Shown one piece after another: positions 35,001 through 45,470 of a DNA stretch of 64,000 nucleotides (its first letter is position 1; each line of letters starts with the position of its first letter). The notes beneath the pieces are model-generated. The model searched no databases. It was not told the origin of the DNA and saw only the letters and a program-made list of their open reading frames with translations. Origin of the DNA: Fasciolopsis buskii (taxonomy: Eukaryota > Platyhelminthes > Trematoda > Plagiorchiida > Fasciolidae); contig LUCM01005988.1 of NCBI GenBank assembly GCA_008360955.1, forward strand, positions 151,173 to 215,172, written 5' to 3'. A program made the translations under genes and the position numbers.

Positions 35001-37421
35001 TAGCTAACATTGGACTAGACGAGGCTTACGAACATGGGATAGAATTTTAGTTCGTGACCGAATCTTTGCTGAGATCACCATCCGGGATTCGGCTTCACCT
35101 CTAACTTCTTCAATTTATCACACGTCCCCACTAATGTACTTTTTGACCTTTTTTGCAGAGATATAACCTCTTCACCAGTGGCTTGAGCAACTAAATCTCT
35201 GAATTCTCCCAATGTGGGCGGACAAAAGTGTCAAAGTGCTTATTGTTGGATCCATGCTCTCAGCGCATGCTGTGATTTTAAACACCAGCCTGTGTACTCC
35301 TTGCTCTTCTTGTCATCTTATCCTCTTTACTGGCTTGGCAGAGCAAAATAGGTCGTTCCTGGTAGCCCCTAACATTCAACTACGCCTGAAACCACTACCA
35401 TAGCTCACTTCTAGTAAACACATTTTACGGAAAAGATGCACTATGTTGCAGGCGTTTTGCCGCGATACAATAATTACCATAACTCCAACCTGGCACCCAA
35501 GCCAGACTAGTTTGCTCTTGCGTTTCAGATCTCGCTTCCACAGCAGACGCGCTGCTAACGCTTTCGTCCTCGTACTGGAGATTCCAAGTCTGGTACCCTC
35601 TCATTCCTGTTAGGAACCTGTTAGCCAGAACTGGCGCCTCAGTTCTGGCCCGGTCAAGGGTAACTACGCGGATTATTGCACTGGATATCTCAACTTACAT
35701 TTTTGCGATCGATTAAAACCGCGATTGCTGCTGTCTCCGGAACGGCTTGCGCACCTCATATTTTCCACCCGTACTGCTGACTAAGATCAAAAGATGCGAC
35801 AACGTAAATGACAGCACAGAGGACATTCTTGGCTAGTGTATTTGAGGAGTGTTCATACACATAATTTCTCTTATCTGACGCGCCTCTCGGTACAGCTTAC
35901 CGCCATCCGTATGTAAATATAATCACTATCTTTGGAGCTCCATATCCGAAGATTAACAAATTTCTTCCAGATAGTTTGAGACAATCTTCCTCCACTTTCA
36001 GCATTTTTTGGTCATTTGTTGTCAACTACGTGTTTCATCCAATTTGCCTGACGTTCCGCCTGGTTTTCACCACTTCCATCCAATTAACGCATTATCACTG
36101 CTTTTCATCTCTTCAGCTTCACGTTTCCGTCCATTACGTAACGCTTCCGACGTTTTGATGTCTCTAGCCATATAACACTATCCACCGTTAGGCTCCGTCC
36201 ATGTTGTGCGCCAGCAATGAGCACATTTAGTGCACTTAAACACGAAATGACTCGTGGTCTGCTGCTTGCAAACAGTCCGAGGCGACTCTTTTTGGTCTTG
36301 AAAGTTGAGCTTTCTACTTTCTTTTGCTTTTCACTTTGATCGCCGTCACGCACATTCCTATACGCCATGAAAACAAAACATGCAGAAGACGGACAAGTAT
36401 GATCAACTTACCAGGCCTCGCTGAACAGCAACGCTGAATGACTGGTCGGGTAATAGTGACCCTCCCTGGCATAAGTCCGTTTGGAATTGGAGAAAGCCTA
36501 AAGTGATTACCCGCGCTAACATAATAGGCAGGAAAATCCTGCCGACTACATAGCTTTGATGTTGGAGTCACCCGACGGTGGCTAACAAGCCCACCATATC
36601 AGCAGCCGATCTTCACGGAAACACTGATAAATAAATAATCCTCTTTCCAGTACCATCACCGTTTTCTGCTCCTGGAATACCCCACCGGTAACTTCCTCGG
36701 TACCTGCCGCCATTCTTCTACGGGCAACCGCCAACAGCCTGAACTCGAAACGCCGCAGAAAAAAGGAAGATCCATTCCCGCTTTTCAAGGGCTAACCAGC
36801 GTTGGATATTTTATTCAACGCATACTTCTACTACTGGTGAAGCTTCATGTTGGCATGCACTGAAGCATTGGTCTGCTACAATTATTCACCACTATTCCGC
36901 GTATGTCGGATTGCCAAACGACTTTTGTCTGTGCCATGGTTTAAAAACCAAGATGCAATAACCGGTAGTAATCCTCAATTTTTTTAAATATTGGACAATC
37001 GGTTTCACTATCTCTTCTTCCTTTAATCTGCTTTTGTGGGTTTCGTCAAATTTTCATCCCTACTGACAATTATTATTTATTTTGTTCATTGTAGTTAAAA
37101 TTTCACTTCCATTAAGTAACCTCGTTAAATCCAATTCATTGAGCCTTACCTTGAAAATTGCTGCTATTTTGCAGATAAATTTTGTTCCGGCGTTAAGCAA
37201 CATTGGTGCACAAAAATGGTATAAGAGCGCAGAAATGTGGGTTAATTAGGTTTATGTCCAAAAATCTTGCAATTAAGGCAATTTGCTTGTCTTGCTTCTA
37301 CCTCCAGACCCTTCTTCTTGAAGTTTGATACCCACGCAAATATTTGATCATTTAAACATGCATGTCTCTGAAGGTATCCGAAAAAATACCGGCATTGTTT
37401 TTACTACAACTCGAAAGCAAC
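35001..37421. other. LINE tail and unassigned DNA
   Basis: The first few hundred bases probably include the 3' untranslated part of CR1 copy B (limit not seen). Apart from the tentative exon listed at 36412-36571, I see no gene. Confidence 0.4.
36412..36571 (-). CDS. Tentative exon of an unknown gene
   Basis: Minus-strand frame reading SRQDFPAYYVSAGNHFRLSP, then IPNGLMPGRVTITRPVIQRC, ending at a consensus-like donor (GGCCTG/GTAAGTTG at 36412/36411). An upstream frame in another phase (36582-36788) ends in TAG next to an acceptor-like GCTTGTTAG. The protein is not recognised. It lies on the same strand as, and downstream of, the exon-like ORF at 37771-38226, so both could belong to one host gene; that is speculation. 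Confidence 0.25.
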
Positions 37422-39563
37422 GACACGCTAACTTACCCCAAATTACTGAGGATTAAATTCTAGCTGGAAAGCCCTGACCGCCACTTCATGAGTGCTAAGG
37501 AACAGAAATATTCACGCGCAACTCGGGCTCACTGCGATGGAGCAGAAACAGAAAAACCCAATAAAATTTTGGATTAGAATTGACCTACAACATCTGGTCA
37601 TTTCAGATGTGCAACGTATCGGAGGAAATACGGTTGCCATCTGTTATCCATAGCCTTATTAATTATGTGAACGAGGTATCCGTGAGAAAGTGCGGACGAC
37701 CCAGTGACGCCTCAAAACTTTATTTTTCTGTTTCCTAAGTAATGTTCCATAGCTTTGCGATTAAGCGAAATTAGATGTTCGCCATGTAGAGAATTCTTTC
37801 CGATCTTTTTGAGGTTTTGACAACAGAATTACAAAAACTGTTGTATACGTCAGCCATCTTTGACTGATCAGTTTTCTCTGGAACCACTACTCCGGCGAGT
37901 AACCGAATGTTCATCCAGCAGCCATTGCCCTGTTCGGGAATAATGGAGTTACCTGGATCGATTTCTGATGGTGGCTTAAACAAACGTAGCAATGTGGCCG
38001 CATTTAGGTGCGCACAAATGAATTCCGGCAAAACTTGCTCCAACATGCTGACATGCAAGAAGGGATCGGAAGCAGATGGGATTGCTACCCACGCTTCACA
38101 CGCAGCAGGGTATAACAAACTGTTAACTGGCATTGGGCTGCCTTCGGTTGATTGCTGTAAGCCGAACGTTTTTGACAAAATGAGCAGCGGATACTTTTCT
38201 AAAGGTTCGAGACCAGGAAGTTTCTCCTAAATATAAAAACCTTGAAACCAAGTCACCAGCAAAAGGACACACGTGAATCACGAACATAAAAAGATTAGAT
38301 GCGGACACACGCATCCCGGTGGACCACTAACAATGGAAACGTGACTGGCTAACTGAAAAGGTTTTGCAAAGGTTATCTGATGGTATTTCTCTGGGTCTCA
38401 ACAGGATACATCCGCTGACATAATTTCTCATAGTTTATGTGAATACCACGTCCTTGTCGGTCATCTTCGGCTTAAGCCTAAAGTTGAGCAGAATACCAAA
38501 AAACGGAGGGCTAGCAGAGGCTTATCTTAGCTCTCAACCGTTGGACAGACAGGACTGAAAATCATAGATCACCCAGCCCATTATCCGTCTTGATAAAATG
38601 GACGACGAAGTGTGCCAGGTATGAAATCGCACCGTACCTGATTCATTTCAGGCATATCAGGCTCCAGGAATAAGGGCTGATCTCCAATCTTAAGAAAAGT
38701 TTCTGGTTTAGGCACAAAGTAAACCTTAGCCTCGATGAGGAAAATGGGCCGAAGTCCATATTCTCAAGTACTGGAATAATGTTGACTTGGTCAACCACAG
38801 GCTGCCGTTGGTCTCACAAGGTGCGACGAACGTCGACAGACAGGCCATCGAATAGACCCATAGAAGCTTCACAAGTCGGTGTTGGTGCATACAGCACCTT
38901 TCGTTTGTCTGGTACGTTAGGTCTATGGTTTGAATACTTGTTGTCACAACGGCAGCTGAAAGTCGGGTTTTGGTGATTAGTTCGGCGTAAGCTTCATAGG
39001 GTCTTCGGAGAATTCATTCCCTTGCTTTGGCTATTGCTCTGTTTTCACTAATCTTATTGAATCCGTTGGAAATCTAATTTCGGTTACGCTAGAATTTCAG
39101 CTCGGTTGATCATTGCTATCGTTAGTCCCACTGTTTGCCCTTTAGTCCAACCTATCTAACCAGAAAAAAGTTCAAGTGTGTTCGTATAACGCGGACATTA
39201 CCTTACCAACTTAGATACGATGGCAAACACATCTCGTCCAAATTGTTCTTTGTTCTGCCTAAACAAATGCGGTTCTTGAAAACCGGTTGGTTTCGTGAAA
39301 CCTGAGTTGTGAGATTAGGTGCTAGTTCGGTCGAACACCGGAAGTAACGTTATTTCTTATTGTCAACCGTAATAGTATTCAACCTTGCGTTCAGTTCTAT
39401 CCGGTGAATGAAATTGCCCACTTGGAAGCTGAGCTGTAGCTGTGGAACTGTTACGGGTGGCGGAAGTTTCTCTTTTGCCTTAAATTCTTGTAAACCATGG
39501 ACTGGCATTTGTCTTTTTGTGAGTCTTTGGTGTTTGACTTTAATTGCTTATGCATGAACACTT
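37422..39563. repeat. Giant inverted repeat, left arm (2142 bp)
   Basis: Reverse complement of 42218-44359; paired positions sum to 81781. Apart from one seen difference (near 38322, GGTGGACC versus GGTGAACC) the arms agreed everywhere I compared, including several ORFs at identical offsets. Inner end: AACACTT at 39563, after which the arms differ. Outer end: GACACGC at 37422. The ends show no terminal inverted repeat or target duplication that I can see. The arm carries an exon-like ORF. Confidence 0.93.
37771..38226 (-). CDS. Exon-like ORF (151 codons), left-arm copy
   Basis: Minus-strand open frame beginning after an acceptor-like TTTTTATATTTAG and ending in a stop. It reads in phase 0 EKLPGLEPLEKYPLLIL, then GSPMPVNSLLYPAACEAWVA, FLHVSMLEQVLPEFICAHLN and GCWMNIRLLAGVVVPEKTDQ. 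Composition is that of a folded cytosolic protein, with no repeats, membrane segment or signal peptide, and no transposon motif. I do not recognise the family. If it is an exon, it is probably a last or internal exon of a host gene; a GACGTATAC near codon 127 could be an internal donor. This is probably the parental copy, because the other copy sits inside a retrotransposon. Confidence 0.45.
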   Translation of the reverse strand, partial: EKLPGLEPLEKYPLLILSKTFGLQQSTEGSPMPVNSLLYPAACEAWVAIPSASDPFLHVSMLEQVLPEFICAHLNAATLLRLFKPPSEIDPGNSIIPEQGNGCWMNIRLLAGVVVPEKTDQSKMADVYNSFCNSVVKTSKRSERILYMANI

Positions 39564-40906
39564 CCCCAGTTGTAGTTTAGGGAAACGCCGTCTCAATCCC
39601 TTCTTCTGATAGGCTAATTGCGACGTCCTACTTGTGCTCATAATTTGGAATGTATTCTGGTGGTGCTGCTTTGGAAGTCCAGTGTGCCAGTTTGCCAGAA
39701 GTTGGGACATCGGAAGTTATCCACGGAAGCCAAATGATGGGTAGATTTTTCTTGGGGATAAGCGGAATCAACTAACACTTCTTGGAAGTTGGTCGAGACC
39801 ATCAAAAGGGATTATGTTAAGACCCCGTTGGCTTTCTCGATGGAGGTGTCCGTCTCGTGTGACGAAATTCATGGGGTTTGCTAGCCGAACGCTTTTAAGA
39901 TGAGATTTTCCGTTAGCTTTTATGGGTTTCAGAAGGCAGTGTCCAATGAAACATTACTAAATGTGAGACAGTTTACAGTGACGTATTTCTAGTGCATTAC
40001 CTGTCGTTCCTAAACAACTTGTTGAACGGAAAGGCCATTTGCACCTATGCAACATGAATTTTAGGGTTTAGTTTTTCCACTACTGCAATGCAAAGGCTAA
40101 GGAGCCGATTCAGGGTTGTCTGATTTAGATTTCTTTTAAGGGATGCCAACTGGCAAGGAAGACACTCGAGGAAATGTTTGATCGGTTTGTTTTATCCTCT
40201 TGAAAATGTTGGACAATGTTGCAAAGACTGGAAAGATCGGCTTAGATCCGAAGTCTCTGACAACTCATGCAAATAAACTGCATTGTTGTGCAGATTCCTC
40301 GAACCTCAATTCTGTCAAAATTATTTGGGCTATCTTTATTATCATACTTGCTTATGCTTGCAGATTAGACAAAAAGAGCAAACGAGGCTTATTAACAAAG
40401 ACGAGGGCCGTAGTTTGGTGCAATGTGCGGCGGTATATTGATAAAACTTGGCTTGCATCAAAATCGTTACAGCCAATCCACCGTTAGACGGGAATTAAAT
40501 ACAGTTTCTTTTATGAGTCAGCAACTATCACATAACAAAACTAACTTTGTAGATTCCGGGGCTGTTGAATTTACGAATTTTCATAATATACATACTTTGA
40601 GTTTCTGGGATAAAGATATGGAGGAAGAACAGCGGAAGAAACTCGCACCCGCCCAGGGGCTGAGTTTTGTCTGCTTTTGTTCTAAATACCTTGCGGAGAA
40701 GCGTTCTCACAAACGCTGCAACTCACGGGGATGCTGGCTCTATCACCATCGTTTGCTGCATCACGTAGTTGTCAATGCCGTCTGCAGGGTCTCGTGTTGA
40801 GCACGCCGCAAGAAACAAGCGTTGGCTTTAGGAATGGTACTTAGTTGGGAACGTTATTTTCGATTTACAGAGCAATGTCTCATTAGTAACAGTAAACGTA
40901 TCCGGT
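39564..40906. other. Inner spacer of the inverted repeat, unassigned
   Basis: Left half of the 2654-bp loop between the arms. Two overlapping plus-strand frames (40200-40487 and 40423-40800) are the longest; neither shows a recognisable domain. Confidence 0.4.
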
Positions 40907-42217
40907 ATGGTTTATCTTAACGTCTTGGGGCATACTCTAACACAAATAACGAAGGCAAATAAATTAGTGGAGATGTTGCACAGAGCCCTGAAGTTGGAAG
41001 AAAGTAGACTACGCTTTTCTCGAACCCACGTCAGACCCATTCTGGAGTATTACCCTCTAGTCTGTTCGAACAAGAGACAGTACGGCAGAGTACCAACTAA
41101 AAGCCTTCAGCTTGCGTTTACCAAGTAGCTGATAGGCTACTCTGCAAGCCTCAACTACGCGGAAGGCCGTGAGTTGCTGAAATTGTCCTTCGTGGCTCCG
41201 ACGCACAAGGGCAAACCTGGCGCTCTTTAACAACAATAATTCAGGGCACAGCAGCGCCTATGCACCTTGTGTCAGAAACCCGCTCCCGCACTCTGTCCAA
41301 AATGCGGAGTCCGATGTTACTCTCGTAGTTCCAAAGAAACCCGTTATAGCTGATTTCCATATTGTCAAATGTCTGTCATTATGGAAACAGCTTCCCTAAA
41401 AGTTGCGCAATTTGTCACCACCATCTATTGCATTCAAATTCGAAGAGAGTGGAGTAGCTACTGTACTCTTTCTCATTAATTTATGCCAGAAATACTGACC
41501 TGAGGACCAAGTTTGTGGAACCGGATTGGACTTCTGAAAAACGCATTGATGTCACCGTTTTGATCATATCGGGAAAGAAGGAAATGTTCTTACACATATT
41601 ACCACATGAAAACCGAAACAAAGACGACATCTGGAGTTCTTTGTTTCTCATTCCTCATCGACATCTCCCTGTCCATTTTTTAGACAATTTGGAATTCCTA
41701 TCTCCTCCACAGTCCTAAGTGCATCTTTGTAGGTTTTCACACCGTAACCATCCCATTTTGATACCAATTTTGCCATTTCCATAAAAAATCATATGGCAAG
41801 CCACATTGTCTCCTACACTTCCAACCTAGAACTGAGATCCGACACTAGTGTATGCCACTTATATACATGCAGTTCCACGTTGGATGCTCCTTACCCTCTT
41901 CTGCCTTTACAAACGATAACAATCGCTCATTAATCTGGCTTCATATCCATTAGTTTTCCAGCTGCATATAGGGGTGGTCACCTACACCTCCTTCCCTTCG
42001 GCTCACCCAACCAACCCTGACACCGTGACGAAAACAATGTGGCATCCCCATTTGGCCACTTTTTTTGAATATCAGTATTGACTATCATCTTCACCTCTCA
42101 CTTTTCCTCACCGTCTATCCCCAAGCAAATGAATTCAGCTCGTTTATTTCTAACGAACCCAAACGGCGCCTTCCAGACATAACCAAGTCACTACAACTGG
42201 CCACATTTCATGCAGGA
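40907..42217 (+). pseudogene. CR1-type LINE copy C, C-terminal remnant and start of 3' region
   Basis: Same CR1 subfamily as copy A. 40930-41128 reads QITKANKLVEMLHRALKLEE, FSRTHVRPILEYYPL and SLQLAFTK, matching the copy A segment at 22725-22915. It is followed by a stop (TAG) and then LIGYSASLNYAEGRELLKL. The untranslated part from about 41520 follows copy A's 23300-23940, up to ACTGGCCACATTTCATG near 42212. There the match stops because the right arm of the giant inverted repeat begins. The element resumes after it. RT catalytic blocks are absent. Confidence 0.75.
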
Positions 42218-44359
42218 AAGTGTTCATGCATAAGCAATTAAAGTCAAACACCAAAGACTCACAAAAAGACAAATGCCAGTCCATGGTTTACAAGAATTTA
42301 AGGCAAAAGAGAAACTTCCGCCACCCGTAACAGTTCCACAGCTACAGCTCAGCTTCCAAGTGGGCAATTTCATTCACCGGATAGAACTGAACGCAAGGTT
42401 GAATACTATTACGGTTGACAATAAGAAATAACGTTACTTCCGGTGTTCGACCGAACTAGCACCTAATCTCACAACTCAGGTTTCACGAAACCAACCGGTT
42501 TTCAAGAACCGCATTTGTTTAGGCAGAACAAAGAACAATTTGGACGAGATGTGTTTGCCATCGTATCTAAGTTGGTAAGGTAATGTCCGCGTTATACGAA
42601 CACACTTGAACTTTTTTCTGGTTAGATAGGTTGGACTAAAGGGCAAACAGTGGGACTAACGATAGCAATGATCAACCGAGCTGAAATTCTAGCGTAACCG
42701 AAATTAGATTTCCAACGGATACAATAAGATTAGTGAAAACAGAGCAATAGCCAAAGCAAGGGAATGAATTCTCCGAAGACCCTATGAAGCTTACGCCGAA
42801 CTAATCACCAAAACCCGACTTTCAGCTGCCGTTGTGACAACAAGTATTCAAACCATAGACCTAACGTACCAGACAAACGAAAGGTGCTGTATGCACCAAC
42901 ACCGACTTGTGAAGCTTCTATGGGTCTATTCGATGGCCTGTCTGTCGACGTTCGTCGCACCTTGTGAGACCAACGGCAGCCTGTGGTTGACCAAGTCAAC
43001 ATTATTCCAGTACTTGAGAATATGGACTTCGGCCCATTTTCCTCATCGAGGCTAAGGTTTACTTTGTGCCTAAACCAGAAACTTTTCTTAAGATTGGAGA
43101 TCAGCCCTTATTCCTGGAGCCTGATATGCCTGAAATGAATCAGGTACGGTGCGATTTCATACCTGGCACACTTCGTCGTCCATTTTATCAAGACGGATAA
43201 TGGGCTGGGTGATCTATGATTTTCAGTCCTGTCTGTCCAACGGTTGAGAGCTAAGATAAGCCTCTGCTAGCCCTCCGTTTTTTGGTATTCTGCTCAACTT
43301 TAGGCTTAAGCCGAAGATGACCGACAAGGACGTGGTATTCACATAAACTATGAGAAATTATGTCAGCGGATGTATCCTGTTGAGACCCAGAGAAATACCA
43401 TCAGATAACCTTTGCAAAACCTTTTCAGTTAGCCAGTCACGTTTCCATTGTTAGTGGTTCACCGGGATGCGTGTGTCCGCATCTAATCTTTTTATGTTCG
43501 TGATTCACGTGTGTCCTTTTGCTGGTGACTTGGTTTCAAGGTTTTTATATTTAGGAGAAACTTCCTGGTCTCGAACCTTTAGAAAAGTATCCGCTGCTCA
43601 TTTTGTCAAAAACGTTCGGCTTACAGCAATCAACCGAAGGCAGCCCAATGCCAGTTAACAGTTTGTTATACCCTGCTGCGTGTGAAGCGTGGGTAGCAAT
43701 CCCATCTGCTTCCGATCCCTTCTTGCATGTCAGCATGTTGGAGCAAGTTTTGCCGGAATTCATTTGTGCGCACCTAAATGCGGCCACATTGCTACGTTTG
43801 TTTAAGCCACCATCAGAAATCGATCCAGGTAACTCCATTATTCCCGAACAGGGCAATGGCTGCTGGATGAACATTCGGTTACTCGCCGGAGTAGTGGTTC
43901 CAGAGAAAACTGATCAGTCAAAGATGGCTGACGTATACAACAGTTTTTGTAATTCTGTTGTCAAAACCTCAAAAAGATCGGAAAGAATTCTCTACATGGC
44001 GAACATCTAATTTCGCTTAATCGCAAAGCTATGGAACATTACTTAGGAAACAGAAAAATAAAGTTTTGAGGCGTCACTGGGTCGTCCGCACTTTCTCACG
44101 GATACCTCGTTCACATAATTAATAAGGCTATGGATAACAGATGGCAACCGTATTTCCTCCGATACGTTGCACATCTGAAATGACCAGATGTTGTAGGTCA
44201 ATTCTAATCCAAAATTTTATTGGGTTTTTCTGTTTCTGCTCCATCGCAGTGAGCCCGAGTTGCGCGTGAATATTTCTGTTCCTTAGCACTCATGAAGTGG
44301 CGGTCAGGGCTTTCCAGCTAGAATTTAATCCTCAGTAATTTGGGGTAAGTTAGCGTGTC
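42218..44359. repeat. Giant inverted repeat, right arm (2142 bp), inserted in CR1 copy C
   Basis: Nearly exact reverse complement of 37422-39563. Both its ends abut CR1 copy C 3' sequence: the left flank matches copy A near 23930 and the right flank near 24030-24050. The arm therefore interrupts the LINE, and this copy is the derived one. Confidence 0.9.
43555..44010 (+). CDS. Exon-like ORF (151 codons), right-arm copy
   Basis: Plus-strand duplicate of the ORF at 37771-38226, with the same acceptor-like sequence, frame and stop; the computed proteins are identical. The frame is preserved even though the copy lies inside a transposon 3' region, which points to a recent duplication. No promoter or further exon is visible around it, so it is likely non-functional as a gene unless used as a new exon. 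Confidence 0.4.
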   Translation, partial: EKLPGLEPLEKYPLLILSKTFGLQQSTEGSPMPVNSLLYPAACEAWVAIPSASDPFLHVSMLEQVLPEFICAHLNAATLLRLFKPPSEIDPGNSIIPEQGNGCWMNIRLLAGVVVPEKTDQSKMADVYNSFCNSVVKTSKRSERILYMANI

Positions 44360-45470
44360 ACTGTTTTCGAGTTTATCTACTACCGTTTTTATTTACCTTC
44401 CCACCAACTACCGGTTCATTTGCTTTTACCCACGAGAACAGAATTTCCGCTCGCTAGATTAGCCTGTCCATCTATTGATATACGCCCAATATAAAATCCC
44501 CGGATCGCTCACATAATCAGCCACTACCCCCTATATTTTTCGTAGCACTATACTCTCTAGTGCTTTCCTTTTCTGAGCTGCTCGTAAGATTGATCGTTTC
44601 TTAATCCGCAGCTGGCACCTAGGCCAGGCCGCCGCCCGCTTTTGCCCTGCGTGGATGTAAACATTTACTTCATGCTCTGACTATTGCAGTTTCGGCTCGC
44701 TTGGGACTACCCGCTCCTGGAAAGGTGGTCTTGCCTTTCCTACATACACCATATTTGCATTCCCTCCTTCATTAGCCCTTTAAACCAGCGTTACCACAAG
44801 AGTGCCGGACGCGGTCATATCAACTGCCTTGGTCGGCGCACATCGGGTGGAAAGCTCGGCTGCAGCGATGTGCGGGTGCAGATAGGTTGGCTGATTACAC
44901 CTCTAGTTTTCAATCCCAAATGGTGTTTTTCAGGTTGGGTGGCTAGCGCTGGGTCAGCCACACCCAATAGCACTGATAAGGTAAACAGCCCTCCAGCCCC
45001 TACTTTCATGTGCACCATTTTGTACTGGCCTCCTCTCGCCCCTTCCCAAAGTTCGTTTGCCAAAACCATACAAGACGGGCTCATGAGAGAGGATTATCTT
45101 TATTGGCATTCGATATGACTTGACGTTTCAAAGTCATCTCAACATTCTTCATCAAAGTGGCTGAGGGCCGTTATTTCCCGCGAATCTTTATTCTTGTCTG
45201 CGAAATGCGGCAACGGAATGCTGCCCCTAGCAGCTGGTCCTCACAAGAGTCCACCAGACATTGCCTGATCTGATTCTGGTCTGCCTTCTTCGTTTTCTAA
45301 CCCATCTCCATCATAGAACCTAGCGGAAATTTACAAACTCAAAATTACTTAAAACAGGCCTAATGGATCAGACATAAAATTACACAATTTCCATCCCATC
45401 CCGCCGTCTTCCTTTTCCAGCGCACTGTGCTTCCAATTTTTTGCGTTTTATTCTGCTTGTGTTCGTTCAA
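44360..45470 (+). repeat. CR1 3' untranslated region, copy C (continued)
   Basis: Continues the CR1 3' region after the interrupting arm. GAGCTGCTCGTAAGATTGAT at 44576-44595 matches copy A at 24236-24255, and TTTTTCAGGTTGGGTGGCTA, TTTGTACTGGCC and TTTATTGGCA follow in the same order. The similarity fades near 45470. Confidence 0.7.

Noticed and set aside
36582..36788. 68-codon minus-strand ORF with ATG
   Set aside because: Not in phase with the neighbouring exon-like frame and without motif support; mentioned only in passing with that exon.
38726..38976. ORFs on both strands in the giant inverted repeat, mirrored at 42805-43055
   Set aside because: Open on both strands, with no acceptor, domain or composition support; kept only as part of the repeat.
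37422..44359. DNA transposon with long terminal inverted repeats, or Helitron
   Set aside because: The loop holds no transposase, the arm ends do not resemble each other or known termini, and no target-site duplication was visible.
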